A DNA stretch of 64,000 nucleotides, taken from assembly GCA_020723325.1 (NCBI GenBank), contig DYJD01000005.1, positions 124,001 through 188,000 on the forward strand, read 5' to 3'. A model generated the notes under the pieces. The model was not told the origin of the DNA. It was given only the letters and a program-made list of their open reading frames with translations, and ran no database searches. The position numbers were made by a program, and so were the translations under genes. Position 1 is the first letter of the stretch. Each line of letters begins with the position of its first letter. Shown here piece after piece: positions 43,138-51,575 of this stretch. The stretch comes from Desulfosudis oleivorans (lineage in GTDB: Bacteria > Desulfobacterota > Desulfobacteria > Desulfobacterales > SURF-7).

Positions 43138-45543
43138 TTACAGCATTAAGGGTTTGCCGGTGTTCATGATATGCTCGGCCATCTTCTGTGTGTTCTCGGT
43201 CTTCCACAGATCGACGAACGCTTCCCTTTCCAGGGTCATCAGGTATTCCTCATCCACGAGGGTTCCCTGGGGGACATCGCCACCGGACATGCAGTAAGCC
43301 GCTTTCTTGGCGATGAATTCCATATGCGGTGTGATGAAACCGCCGGATTTCATGTTGAGCATTTCAGACCACAGCATGCCGTGCGCTTCCCGTCCAAACA
43401 CAGGAATTTTATTTTTACGCGGGGGGGCGTAGCCGTCATCCAGCATCTTCAAGACTTCTTTTTTGGCCTCGCCGATCAGGAGGTCTTTGTTGAAAACAAT
43501 CCGGTCCTGGGGACCCAGGAAACCGTTCTTGCGGGCCTGGGAGGCGGACATGGAAACCTTGGCCTGGGCCACGTTCATGAAAGCCGGAATAAAAAAGGCG
43601 CCCAGATCCGTAACTTTGGCGCTCTCGGGCACTGAATCCATGAATTTGCGCCACAGGTTGATCATGCCGCAGCCGCCGGGAACCAGACCGGCGCCGATTT
43701 CCACCAGCCCCATGAAAAGCTCCGTATGAGCCACGATCCGGTCAGCGGAAAGACAGACTTCGCAACCGCCGCCCAGGGTCATGCCGTAGGGTGCCGCCAC
43801 TACAGGATAGGGGGCATAACGGGTACCCATGATGCCTTTGTGAACATTTTTGATGAAAGCGTCGATCTCATCGAATTTGCCGGCCCGGGCCAGACCCAGC
43901 ATGAAGGCCAGGTCGCCGCCGGCCGAGAAGGCGCCGGGCATGCCGGGGGCCTGGTTGCCGATGACCATGCCCACACCATTGTTCAGAACGTATTCACCGG
44001 CTTCCATCATGAAGTCCACCATGTCTTTGTTGATGGCGTTCATTTTGGAATGGAACTCCAGGTTGAAGACACCGTCGCCGATGTCGATCAAGGAGCAGGA
44101 CGGATTGGACAGCACGACTTTTTTCTGGGCTTTGAAATTTTCCAGCACCAGACATTTTTCGCTGACTTCAATGGCTTTATAACTGCCGGAGGCAAAATCA
44201 AAAAACATTTTTTTGCCGCCTTCCAGCTTGTAGAAGGAAGTATTGCCGGCGGCCAGCATTTTCTTGACATTGGCCGGAACGGTCATGCCGTCTTTTTCCA
44301 TCTTGGCCACAGACTCTTTCACGCCGATGGCATCCCAGGTCTCAAAAGGCCCCATGTCAAAATTATAGCCCCATTTCATGGCATTGTCGATTTCCACGAT
44401 GGTGTCGGAAATCTCGGGGATACGGTTGGCGGAATAAATAAAACCGGCGGCTGCCACTTTCCAGGCATATTTGGCGCCTTTGTCGTCGCCATAGACAACG
44501 GCTTTCAATTTGTCGGCCGGGGTCTTGGCGTTCTTGGCCGCTTCCAGACAGGGGAATTCCACCTTGCCGTATTCTTCATATTCACCGGTCTTGGGATTGA
44601 CGACCTTGCGGATTTTCTTCCATTCCGGGGTCAGCTCGCTCTTGTAGAAACCGGCCTTGGTTTTGTCGCCCAGTTGTTTGTTTTCCACCATTTTCTTGAC
44701 GAATTCGGGCACGATGAAGGTATTGCGCTCCTCATCCGCGGTGCAGAGCTGATAGGTGTTGTCGGTGACATGCTTCATGGTGTCCAGCCCCACCAGGTCC
44801 GAAGTCTTGAAGATGGCGGTTTTGGGGCGTCCCATGGGCGGACCGAACAGGGCGTCGACTTCCGGAATGGTCAGGCCGTCTTCCAGCATGACCTGCATGG
44901 CTTTGCCGATGCCGTGGATGCCGATGCGGTTGCCGATGAAATTGGGGGTGTCCTTGGCCCAGACAATACCTTTGCCCAGGGTTTTTTCGCCGAAGTCGGC
45001 CATGAACTTGAGGATTTCAGGCAGGGTTTCCGCGCCCGGGATGATTTCCAAAAGATGCATGTAGCGCACGGGATTGAAAAAATGGGTGCCCAGGAAATGC
45101 TGCTTGAAGCCCTTGGAAAGGCCTTCGGACATGTCCTTCAACGGAATGCCGGAGGTGTTGGAAGAAATGATGGTATCCGGTTTGCGGATGCCCTCAATGC
45201 GTTTGAACAGCGCCTGCTTGATTTTCAGGTTTTCCACCACGACTTCGCAGATCCAGTCGCAATCCGCGAGTTTGTTGAAGTCATCTTCCAGGTTGCCGGT
45301 CTGAATCAGCGCCGCGTCTTTCTTATCGAAAAACAGCGCCGGTTTGGCCTTGAGGGCATTTTCCAGGCCGGCGGTAACGATGCGGTTTCGTGCCTTGGGA
45401 TCTTTTTTTTCCTCGTCTTTCAAATCAAACGGAACAATGTCGAGCAACAAAGTCGGTATCCCGGCCCCGGCCAGCAAAGCGGCAATACCGCCGCCCATGA
45501 TTCCAGAACCGATTACCGCTGCCTTTCTGATCTTCCTAGCCAT
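43138..45543 (-). CDS. 3-hydroxyacyl-CoA dehydrogenase/enoyl-CoA hydratase fusion (FadN-like)
   Basis: 801 residues from ATG 45543 behind CAGGAGGAG; the upstream extension has no support. The NAD-binding 3-hydroxyacyl-CoA dehydrogenase comes first (AAVIGSGIMGGGIAALLAGA, then FLGTHFFNPVRYMHLLEIIP and PNFIGNRIGIHGIGKAM). The crotonase domain comes last (MPGAFSAGGDLAFMLGLARA, then LVEIGAGLVPGGCGMINLW). This order is the reverse of E. coli FadB and matches Bacillus FadN. It catalyses hydration and dehydrogenation in beta-oxidation. With the thiolase downstream it forms a compact beta-oxidation operon, with its promoter and an operator-like palindrome at 45594-45636. Confidence 0.96.
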   Translation of the reverse strand: MARKIRKAAVIGSGIMGGGIAALLAGAGIPTLLLDIVPFDLKDEEKKDPKARNRIVTAGLENALKAKPALFFDKKDAALIQTGNLEDDFNKLADCDWICEVVVENLKIKQALFKRIEGIRKPDTIISSNTSGIPLKDMSEGLSKGFKQHFLGTHFFNPVRYMHLLEIIPGAETLPEILKFMADFGEKTLGKGIVWAKDTPNFIGNRIGIHGIGKAMQVMLEDGLTIPEVDALFGPPMGRPKTAIFKTSDLVGLDTMKHVTDNTYQLCTADEERNTFIVPEFVKKMVENKQLGDKTKAGFYKSELTPEWKKIRKVVNPKTGEYEEYGKVEFPCLEAAKNAKTPADKLKAVVYGDDKGAKYAWKVAAAGFIYSANRIPEISDTIVEIDNAMKWGYNFDMGPFETWDAIGVKESVAKMEKDGMTVPANVKKMLAAGNTSFYKLEGGKKMFFDFASGSYKAIEVSEKCLVLENFKAQKKVVLSNPSCSLIDIGDGVFNLEFHSKMNAINKDMVDFMMEAGEYVLNNGVGMVIGNQAPGMPGAFSAGGDLAFMLGLARAGKFDEIDAFIKNVHKGIMGTRYAPYPVVAAPYGMTLGGGCEVCLSADRIVAHTELFMGLVEIGAGLVPGGCGMINLWRKFMDSVPESAKVTDLGAFFIPAFMNVAQAKVSMSASQARKNGFLGPQDRIVFNKDLLIGEAKKEVLKMLDDGYAPPRKNKIPVFGREAHGMLWSEMLNMKSGGFITPHMEFIAKKAAYCMSGGDVPQGTLVDEEYLMTLEREAFVDLWKTENTQKMAEHIMNTGKPLML

Positions 45544-45593
45544 AATCTCCTCCTGTATATGATTAATTGAAAACAACAACTTGGATTCGTAGA

Positions 45594-45636
45594 TGAATGA
45601 GCATTCACTGTTAACAGAGACCATATTTATAGTCAA
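45594..45636 (-). promoter_or_regulatory. Promoter and operator of the fadN-thiolase operon
   Basis: On the minus strand TTGACT (complement of 45631-45636) and TAACAG (complement of 45608-45613) are 17 bases apart. Directly downstream, covering the transcription start, is a perfect palindrome TGAATG-AG-CATTCA (45594-45607). The half-site equals that of Bacillus FadR, a TetR-type repressor of fatty acid degradation. Repression by an acyl-CoA sensor is likely. Confidence 0.7.
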
Positions 45637-45774
45637 GAAAAATTCATTTCAAGCCTAAGTTAAAAATGGGTATGATTTAACTTTTTGAATCTGCATAACT
45701 TTTTTTTATTACAAGAGACGCAATTTCGTCTCGGAGCCTTTTTTGGCAATTGCCGGGCACCTTTACAGAAAAAC

Positions 45775-45788
45775 TGAATGTTCATTCA
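45775..45788. promoter_or_regulatory. Second TGAATG-N2-CATTCA operator-like palindrome
   Basis: TGAATG-TT-CATTCA, with the same perfect six-base arms as the site at 45594-45607, lies 181 bases away and 153 bases upstream of the lipoprotein protease gene. The gene-free stretch 45544-45940 holds both sites. The remainder is AT-rich and shows no other structure. Confidence 0.6.
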
Positions 45789-45940
45789 TTGGCAATGATT
45801 TTTGTCTGGTGATATTCCCCTGTTCGGCTATGGGGGCCAAATTGATTTTTGGGTGGATAAATGTTACCAGCACTCAAGAAATTTTATCACGGATTTAAAA
45901 TCCGACGGACTACCTTGGAAGCAGGGAACAGGAGTACCAA

Positions 45941-47503
45941 ATGAATCTTTGGAACACAAAAGGATTTCTTTTAATTTTATCAACGGCAATTCTGACCCTT
46001 TCCGCCTGCGGCTCGGATCGTAGCGAGGTGATCCGGCACATGGGCGGAAACGAAAAATATCCGGGCTTTGCGAATCTGTTGGAGGCGCCGGCGGCGGTTC
46101 AGAATTCCGGCCAGGCCGTGGTGCGCCTGGAAAACGGCACCGGCATTTTTGTCACCTATGCCGGCAAGAATTATTTGATGACCAATGAACATGTTTTCGG
46201 AACCAAGGACTGCGCCAGGGAAGGCGCCTATATTGAAGCTTACGTGGACTTTCAAAAAGGCAAAAATTATAGAATTCAGAACTTGCATGTATTCCCCCAG
46301 GCTGCGGACAAGGATGTGGATGTGGCTTTTTACCGTTTTGAAGGACTGGATGACAATGGAATCAAAAACAATTTTCAGCCGGCCAGGGTCCTGGAATTGA
46401 AACCGGTCACGGCCCAGGCATTGGCCGACAAGCAAATTCATATCATTGGCCACCCTTACCGCTCCATCAAAAAATGGACCAGCGGTGTGGTGCTGCGCTC
46501 GGAAAACGGCTATTCCGTGAACACGGTCCTCACCGCCGCCGGCAACAGCGGCTCGGCTGTGGTGAATGACAACGGCGAACTGGTGGCCATCCACCACAGC
46601 AGCAACCAGCGGGTGGGTGAACTCACCATGGATGATTTCCTGGTCATGGGCTATGATTCGCCCACGGAACTTCTGATTACCGTGCTGGAAGACGGCCTAT
46701 ACAACGCCGGCCATCTGGATCGGTTTACCAGTATTACAACGTCCATGGTTTCCCTGGAGGATTTTCTGCCGGCTTCCACACTGTATCTGAATGCCCATCA
46801 GCGGCCGGTTCTTTCAGGCAACCAGGATCCGGTGGAAGCCTTGCTGCAAGGCGCTGAAGCCGAACTGAACAGTTGGACCACCGGCAACAGTGAAGACTTC
46901 ATGGAGCACGCCCTTGCCTTGCAGGCTGCCAATGATTGGTTCCAATGCAACCGCAAGAATGACGAGATGCATTTGTACTGCCTGAATCAAGAGCAACGCT
47001 CCCGCTGGCTGGAACTGTCACGCAATTTACAGGAGGTGCTGGATCAATTTCCCGGCAATAATTTCCTGGAACCCGTCACCTGGAATGTTTATGAGCAATT
47101 CCAGGATGAAAACGACGGCTGCCGGGAAGCCCTCAGCCAACTGGAAGACTATCTTCACCAAAGCAACCGGGAACTGGACTTCACCATTGCCGGTCTGTTG
47201 GCCCGCTTTGCCGCTTCCACGGACCCGGTTTACGGTAATATTCACCTTTCCGATTTCCTGGAAAATTACTCCCAGCAGGACTACTACTGGTATGACATGA
47301 GCAATCTCATCTATGCCGTGGGCCTCATGACCTACCGGGCCTATGAACTCGAAACCGCCATGGGAATCCCCGCAAATCAGCGCAGCTCCCTTCAACGCAT
47401 CGCAAGGATTTACTCCCGGATTGCCCAGGATGAAAACCTCAGCGTGGGCGCCCGATTGACCCTGGATCGTTTTGCCTATGCCTGGAATGTTTTGCAGTGG
47501 TAG
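45941..47503 (+). CDS. Lipoprotein with trypsin-like serine protease domain
   Basis: 520 residues from ATG 45941, with AGGAG at good spacing. The signal peptide ends in a lipobox, TLSAC (Cys23), so it is probably lipid-anchored. A chymotrypsin-fold protease follows with the catalytic triad in order: His84 (LMTNEHVFG), Asp127 (DKDVDVAFYRF) and Ser203 (AAGNSGSAVV). This is close to the GNSGS form seen in V8/DegP-like proteases. No PDZ domain is seen. The C-terminal 250 residues are helical and unassigned, ending in DRFAYAWNVLQW. The role may be envelope protein processing. An operator-like palindrome upstream (45775-45788) hints at shared control with fatty acid oxidation, which would be unusual. 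Confidence 0.9.
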   Translation: MNLWNTKGFLLILSTAILTLSACGSDRSEVIRHMGGNEKYPGFANLLEAPAAVQNSGQAVVRLENGTGIFVTYAGKNYLMTNEHVFGTKDCAREGAYIEAYVDFQKGKNYRIQNLHVFPQAADKDVDVAFYRFEGLDDNGIKNNFQPARVLELKPVTAQALADKQIHIIGHPYRSIKKWTSGVVLRSENGYSVNTVLTAAGNSGSAVVNDNGELVAIHHSSNQRVGELTMDDFLVMGYDSPTELLITVLEDGLYNAGHLDRFTSITTSMVSLEDFLPASTLYLNAHQRPVLSGNQDPVEALLQGAEAELNSWTTGNSEDFMEHALALQAANDWFQCNRKNDEMHLYCLNQEQRSRWLELSRNLQEVLDQFPGNNFLEPVTWNVYEQFQDENDGCREALSQLEDYLHQSNRELDFTIAGLLARFAASTDPVYGNIHLSDFLENYSQQDYYWYDMSNLIYAVGLMTYRAYELETAMGIPANQRSSLQRIARIYSRIAQDENLSVGARLTLDRFAYAWNVLQW

Positions 47504-47517
47504 TTGTTCTTCCGCAA

Positions 47518-47546
47518 GTTGTTCTTCCGCCCGCCGGAAGAACAAC
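47518..47546 (+). terminator. Hairpin after the lipoprotein protease gene
   Basis: GTTGTTCTTCCG (47518-47529) and CGGAAGAACAAC (47535-47546) form perfect 12-bp arms with a five-base loop, 15 bases past the stop. There is no T-run, so termination is only probable. The left arm is partly duplicated just upstream (47504-47513). Confidence 0.55.
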
Positions 47547-47552
47547 AATCGC

Positions 47553-47680
47553 CGTCGGGGTCGCTATCGGGATCGGGGTCGGAAAGAAAAGCTGTTTCGG
47601 AACAGGCAGAGCAAACCGATCGTAAGCGCCATACAAAAAACCATTTCGATACCGATTCCGATAGCGACTCCGACCCCGAT
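47553..47680. repeat. Inverted pair of TCGNNN hexamer arrays
   Basis: Array 47553-47582 (TCGGGG TCGCTA TCGGGA TCGGGG) faces its reverse complement at 47647-47680 (CGATACCGATTCCGATAGCG, then ACTCCGACCCCGAT). A spacer of about 64 bases lies between. The same unit occurs at 51576-51610, 51784-51820 and 53352-53387. With the hairpin before it and the REP-like core after it, this accounts for most of the gene-free stretch 47504-47894. Confidence 0.8.
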
Positions 47681-47777
47681 AAAAAACAGTGTGGATGGGT
47701 GATAGGCGCTATGCGAATCCCTTATTGCGGCCCCCTTGCTTTGGTGTCAATTGCGGCCCTTTCACTATGCCTCTCAC

Positions 47778-47822
47778 TGTGGGAGCGGCTTCCAGCCGCG
47801 ATTGGGTCGCGAACCACGCTCA
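47778..47822. repeat. Partial REP-like element
   Basis: TGTGGGAGCGGCTTCCAGCC followed by GCGATT repeats the core of the 76-bp elements at 37124-37199 and 51450-51526. It continues with a diverged right half ending CTCAAGGC. The left terminal repeat is missing. Confidence 0.65.
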
Positions 47823-47894
47823 AGGCTTTTTTATTGATCGCCCGGGCCCATCTCTTTTCCGGCTTTTCGTGCAAAGGGCCAAAGGGTAAAAGGG

Positions 47895-48005
47895 TTAAAT
47901 CCTGGCGCAACGAAACCCCACGAAGAAGTACCAGAAATCGGTGTGATTTAATAAGCGCGCTGCGCAACGGCAGTTGTTGGAACCGTCGACCCACGACCCG
48001 CCGCG
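47895..48005 (-). other. Putative DGR variable region (VR) at the 3' end of the NACHT-FGE gene
   Basis: The last 37 codons begin RGGSW and end GFRCARI. Between these blocks many codons are NNC or NNT: GTC GAC GGT TCC AAC AAC after the Trp, and AAT CAC ACC GAT TTC before TGG TAC TTC TTC. That is what A-directed mutagenesis of AAC/AAT codons produces. The position (extreme C-terminus of an FGE/C-type-lectin domain) is the classic site of DGR variability. No template repeat or reverse transcriptase was found in the window, so a DGR would have to act in trans or be lost. Confidence 0.6.
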
Positions 48006-51000
48006 CAAGACTGGGATCGGACGTTCCTTTTCATTACGCAAATTAAAATATTCTTGTATTTTATTCTCATGCCAGAGCTTTAGAAAAACCGGATCAAAAT
48101 AAAAATCATCCCGCTCAATCCGCGCATGATAATCGGACTTTGTCCATTCCTCCACATTGCCGATCAAATCAAAAACCCCCTCATGGGTTTGACCGGTCTT
48201 AAAAACACCGACCGCGGAAGTCTTGTTCAATTCAATCTCACTATTATTGCACGCCTTCTTGTGCCATTTATTGCCCCAGGGAAAAGCCCGTCCTTCTTTT
48301 CCGGCCGCAGCCGCCTGCCATTCCTTTTCCGTGGGAAGACGGTAGCAAAAACCATCCCGCCTGGTCATGGTCAACCAGCGGCAAAAAGCATCCGCCTCAT
48401 ACCAGCAAATACCCACCACCGGAGCATTGGGGCATTTCCATTTGCGGTCGTCCCAATATCCCGGTTGCCGGGTGGCGGTGGCCTGAAGCCATTTCCAGCC
48501 TTCAGGGCTCCAGAATTCACGGCTATCGTATCCCCTGCCCTGCTCCTTGAATTCCTCATACCATTTGTTGGTCACCGGATATTTGCCCAGTTGAAAGGGA
48601 GCAAGCTCCACCCTGCCGATTTCCTCCAATTCATATACGCCGCCTTCTATTTTCACAAAAGCCCGCAGATCCCTGGGATCACCGAGCCATCCCAGTGCTT
48701 CACCGCTGTCGGCCAGAACCTGGGGCTCTTTTTCTTTTTCCACAATCTCCAATAAACGTTGCCGGGTTTGCTCAACAACGCTGTCGATGCGGCGGTCCTT
48801 GTGAATGTCCAGCATGGCCCAGGCCGCCAGACGCCAGCGCCGGAAAGGCGACTTGTCCTTTCCAGCCACGGCATAGGTGATGAGGTCGTTGGCGGTCTGC
48901 TTTTGCTCAATACTCAGGTAGCCGATATACAGTTCCAGCATCTCCCGGTGCCAGTCGTCATTCCAATAGGGCTCCACGGCCTTGATTCGATCCGAGTAAT
49001 TGTCCACAATATGATCGGCGGCCAGAAATTCCTGAAAGGTCAGATGCCAAAAATTGTATTGCCCGCCCTCGCATTTCAGCAGGCCGCTCTTGGGCTCCAG
49101 ATCATTGAAAATGTCCGACAACCTTTGGCGAAAATCTTTTTCCGGTTCATCCGCCTGTTGTTTATAAACTTCCCCCAAAACCCGCACAGCAAAATCCCGA
49201 TCCACAGCCCGCAACCGATGGGTGTGCATTTGAAAAGCCAAAGCCCGCAGATAGGTATGGACTTTGGTGGAATCGTCAAAACGCCGGTACAACAGGTTGT
49301 CGATGAACTTCTTATACAACTCGGCCCGCTGCCCGGGCAATTCCTTGCCGTCATGGTAGAGAATACAGATGGCGGTCAGCATCAGGGGATTGCCGATGAG
49401 ATTGTCAATGGCCGGATGAACCCTGATCTCATTGATCATGGCCAGGGCGTTCTTATTGCCGATGCCGGTGCTGCCGGGATACAGATAAGCAAACCATTTA
49501 CGGATGAAGGTTTCCACCTGCGCCATATTCAGCGGAAGAATGGTTGCCTGCCGCTTGCCGAGGCGTTTCACCACCGTTCCATCAATTCCATGGGGCCTGC
49601 CGGTGAAAATGATCCGGCACCCATCGTTTCTGATGCGCCAATCCGCCAAGGCCTTTACCGCAAGTTCCCTGGACTGGGGCGACAACTCATCCAGGCCGTC
49701 TATCAACAACAAGACCTTGCCGGCTTTGGAATACTGCCCAAGGGTCTCCATGCTCAACACACTGTCCATGGGCCCGGCAAGGTACCAGGCCAGAAGTTCC
49801 TCGGCCTTCACTGCTTTCGGAACTTTATCAAAGGCGCTGAAAAAGCCGTGGAGGTCCTTGAGCATGATCAACAATGGTAAAAATCCCTTTATTTCACTGG
49901 CGGGAATATCTCCTCCATTCTCCTTGGCGAGCTGATAGGTCAAATGCTTCAATAATGTGGTCTTGCCGGAACCGGCATGGCCCGCGATAACCAGGGAATC
50001 GCTCCTGGCGATGAGTTCCTCCAGATTAACCGGCTCCTGTTTTTCTCCCGGCCCGCGCATTTTTTCCGGCTTTTGCTCCGGCTCATGGGCATACAGTGGA
50101 ATGAAAATTTCCGGCAGACTCAGGGGAAAGGCCTGGCCCTTGCCATACAACTTATCTGCATCCACATGGCCGAAATTTTCATCAATCCATTTGAAATAGG
50201 TCCCAGGCCGCGGCAGCTTCACGGGTGCTGCTGTACGGGCCTTTTTCTTTGAGCTGGGGGTAGTTTTTCTCTTTTCCGCAGTCATCATTTCAAATCGTTT
50301 GCAGCCGTCATCCCCCACACTCGCGTCCAGGCTCCATTTGCGTTGGGCCTTTACAAAGCTCCGAAAATCAAGTTGAATGAGATTTTCCTCCCAGTCGAAT
50401 GTAATATAATGAAACCGCGCCGGCCAATTCGCTTCGCTGCCCAGGTAAAGCCCGCCGGCCTGAAACTGATAAAGCTCGCCGTCCAAATCCCGGCTCCATC
50501 CACCGGCACTGTCATGCAGATGGCCGGTAAGCAGCACCCTGCTGTTATAATACCCGCGGCAGCGGCTGACATCCTCGGGCCAAAGCCAGGATAAAGGGTG
50601 ATGCAGCAAATTGAGGCGCAAATGGGTTTTGCCGAGTCTGGCCAGGGCCTCCATGGCAATCTTGATCTGATACTCCCCCACAGCGATCTCACGTTCGTCC
50701 GGCGATTTCCGGCACATCCAGGCCGAGTTCAAGCCCACGATTCCGATCTTCTTACCGCATTCCGCCTTATAAACATGCACAAAGGGCACGAGATTGTTGT
50801 CCATAGCTTTGAGATGGGGGTAGTTGATTTTTACAAACTCAAAATAATCCGTCAAACCCTTGAACAGGTCGTCCCGGTATTCCGGATTCTCAAGTTCCGT
50901 ATTCAGCTCCTGTGCATTGTCATAAGCCGGAATATCTTTTGGACGATATTTTTTCCGGTTCACATCATGATTGCCGGGAATAAGGAAAATTCTATTCTGG

Positions 51001-51242
51001 CCAAGCCCTAAACATTTCAACAGACGATCAAAGAATTCCTTGGCCGCCGCATATTCCTTCTTAACACCTTTGTATGCAATATCACCTGTAACCACCACAA
51101 TCTCCGGTTTCAAGCCTTTTTCATAGTCCGCTTTGGCCCGCTCCAGTAACGGATCAAGTACTACCGAGCGGTCGAAATTCTGTTCGGTGTTCACATGCAG
51201 GTCGGAAATATGCAGAACTTGAAATTTCTTGGATTTGGGCAT
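47895..51242 (-). CDS. Metallophosphoesterase-NACHT-FGE/C-type-lectin fusion, putative DGR target and immune NTPase
   Basis: 1115 residues from ATG 51242 behind AGGATG. Residues 7-300 form a calcineurin-like metallophosphoesterase with every metal motif: SDLHV, TGDIAYKG, PGNHDVN, LLHHPLSW and LTGHLHDS. A linker leads to a NACHT-type STAND NTPase with Walker A GHAGSGKTT (Lys427), Walker B LLLIDGLDEL and sensor FTGRPHG, then a helical region with NLIGNPLMLTAICILY. From about 861 to the end is an FGE-sulfatase/C-type-lectin-fold domain (YRLPTEKEWQAAAAG, GNVEEWTKSDY, LRGGSWVDGS, VGFRCARI). NACHT proteins use a variable sensor to trigger an N-terminal effector; here the effector would be a phosphoesterase or nuclease and the sensor the lectin-fold end. 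Repeat-rich DNA flanks the gene on both sides. The immune role is inferred. Confidence 0.9.
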   Translation of the reverse strand: MPKSKKFQVLHISDLHVNTEQNFDRSVVLDPLLERAKADYEKGLKPEIVVVTGDIAYKGVKKEYAAAKEFFDRLLKCLGLGQNRIFLIPGNHDVNRKKYRPKDIPAYDNAQELNTELENPEYRDDLFKGLTDYFEFVKINYPHLKAMDNNLVPFVHVYKAECGKKIGIVGLNSAWMCRKSPDEREIAVGEYQIKIAMEALARLGKTHLRLNLLHHPLSWLWPEDVSRCRGYYNSRVLLTGHLHDSAGGWSRDLDGELYQFQAGGLYLGSEANWPARFHYITFDWEENLIQLDFRSFVKAQRKWSLDASVGDDGCKRFEMMTAEKRKTTPSSKKKARTAAPVKLPRPGTYFKWIDENFGHVDADKLYGKGQAFPLSLPEIFIPLYAHEPEQKPEKMRGPGEKQEPVNLEELIARSDSLVIAGHAGSGKTTLLKHLTYQLAKENGGDIPASEIKGFLPLLIMLKDLHGFFSAFDKVPKAVKAEELLAWYLAGPMDSVLSMETLGQYSKAGKVLLLIDGLDELSPQSRELAVKALADWRIRNDGCRIIFTGRPHGIDGTVVKRLGKRQATILPLNMAQVETFIRKWFAYLYPGSTGIGNKNALAMINEIRVHPAIDNLIGNPLMLTAICILYHDGKELPGQRAELYKKFIDNLLYRRFDDSTKVHTYLRALAFQMHTHRLRAVDRDFAVRVLGEVYKQQADEPEKDFRQRLSDIFNDLEPKSGLLKCEGGQYNFWHLTFQEFLAADHIVDNYSDRIKAVEPYWNDDWHREMLELYIGYLSIEQKQTANDLITYAVAGKDKSPFRRWRLAAWAMLDIHKDRRIDSVVEQTRQRLLEIVEKEKEPQVLADSGEALGWLGDPRDLRAFVKIEGGVYELEEIGRVELAPFQLGKYPVTNKWYEEFKEQGRGYDSREFWSPEGWKWLQATATRQPGYWDDRKWKCPNAPVVGICWYEADAFCRWLTMTRRDGFCYRLPTEKEWQAAAAGKEGRAFPWGNKWHKKACNNSEIELNKTSAVGVFKTGQTHEGVFDLIGNVEEWTKSDYHARIERDDFYFDPVFLKLWHENKIQEYFNLRNEKERPIPVLRGGSWVDGSNNCRCAARLLNHTDFWYFFVGFRCARI

Positions 51243-51449
51243 GGTCTGTTCATCCTGCTTATCAGTGGGGAAAATTGTTCATGGTAATGGGAATTATTAT
51301 TTTCCGACCATAGCCGGATTTGGTTGTGAATTTTAAGTGAATTTCCTTTTGTACCCAGGGACTCGCATGTAAACTTAACGCGGAATATACGGCCATCAAT
51401 TGCCAACATTTCACCCAACCAACACTTTTGCCCGCCAAGACAAAGCGGG

Positions 51450-51526
51450 CCTTGATCATCGTCTCGACCGCATCGCGGCTGGAAGCCGCTCCCACCGTGG
51501 AGGATGACCGAAATGATGATCAAGCC
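51450..51526. repeat. REP/MITE-like element, copy B (reverse orientation)
   Basis: The reverse complement of the 37124-37199 element: CCTTGATCATCGT at one end, GATGATCAAG at the other, and core CGCGGCTGGAAGCCGCTCCC. It lies in the gene-free stretch 51243-51838 upstream of the NACHT-FGE gene. Confidence 0.75.
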
Positions 51527-51575
51527 CACAAAGCAATTCGTGAACGCTTGGGTTTTGTCTCTGCCATCCAACCTC

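Noticed and set aside
43726-45570. 614-codon plus-strand open frame opposite the FadN-like gene
   Set aside because: His/Phe/Gly-rich antisense shadow of a well-defined fusion enzyme.
45744-45762. TTGGCAATTGCCGGGCA as a sigma-54 promoter
   Set aside because: GG and GC are ten bases apart but the -12 side lacks the TTGC form and the match is otherwise poor.
47504-48046. Open frame encoding DTDSDSDSDPD-like peptide
   Set aside because: It is a translation of the TCGNNN hexamer arrays and overlaps the VR end of the NACHT-FGE gene; no start signal.
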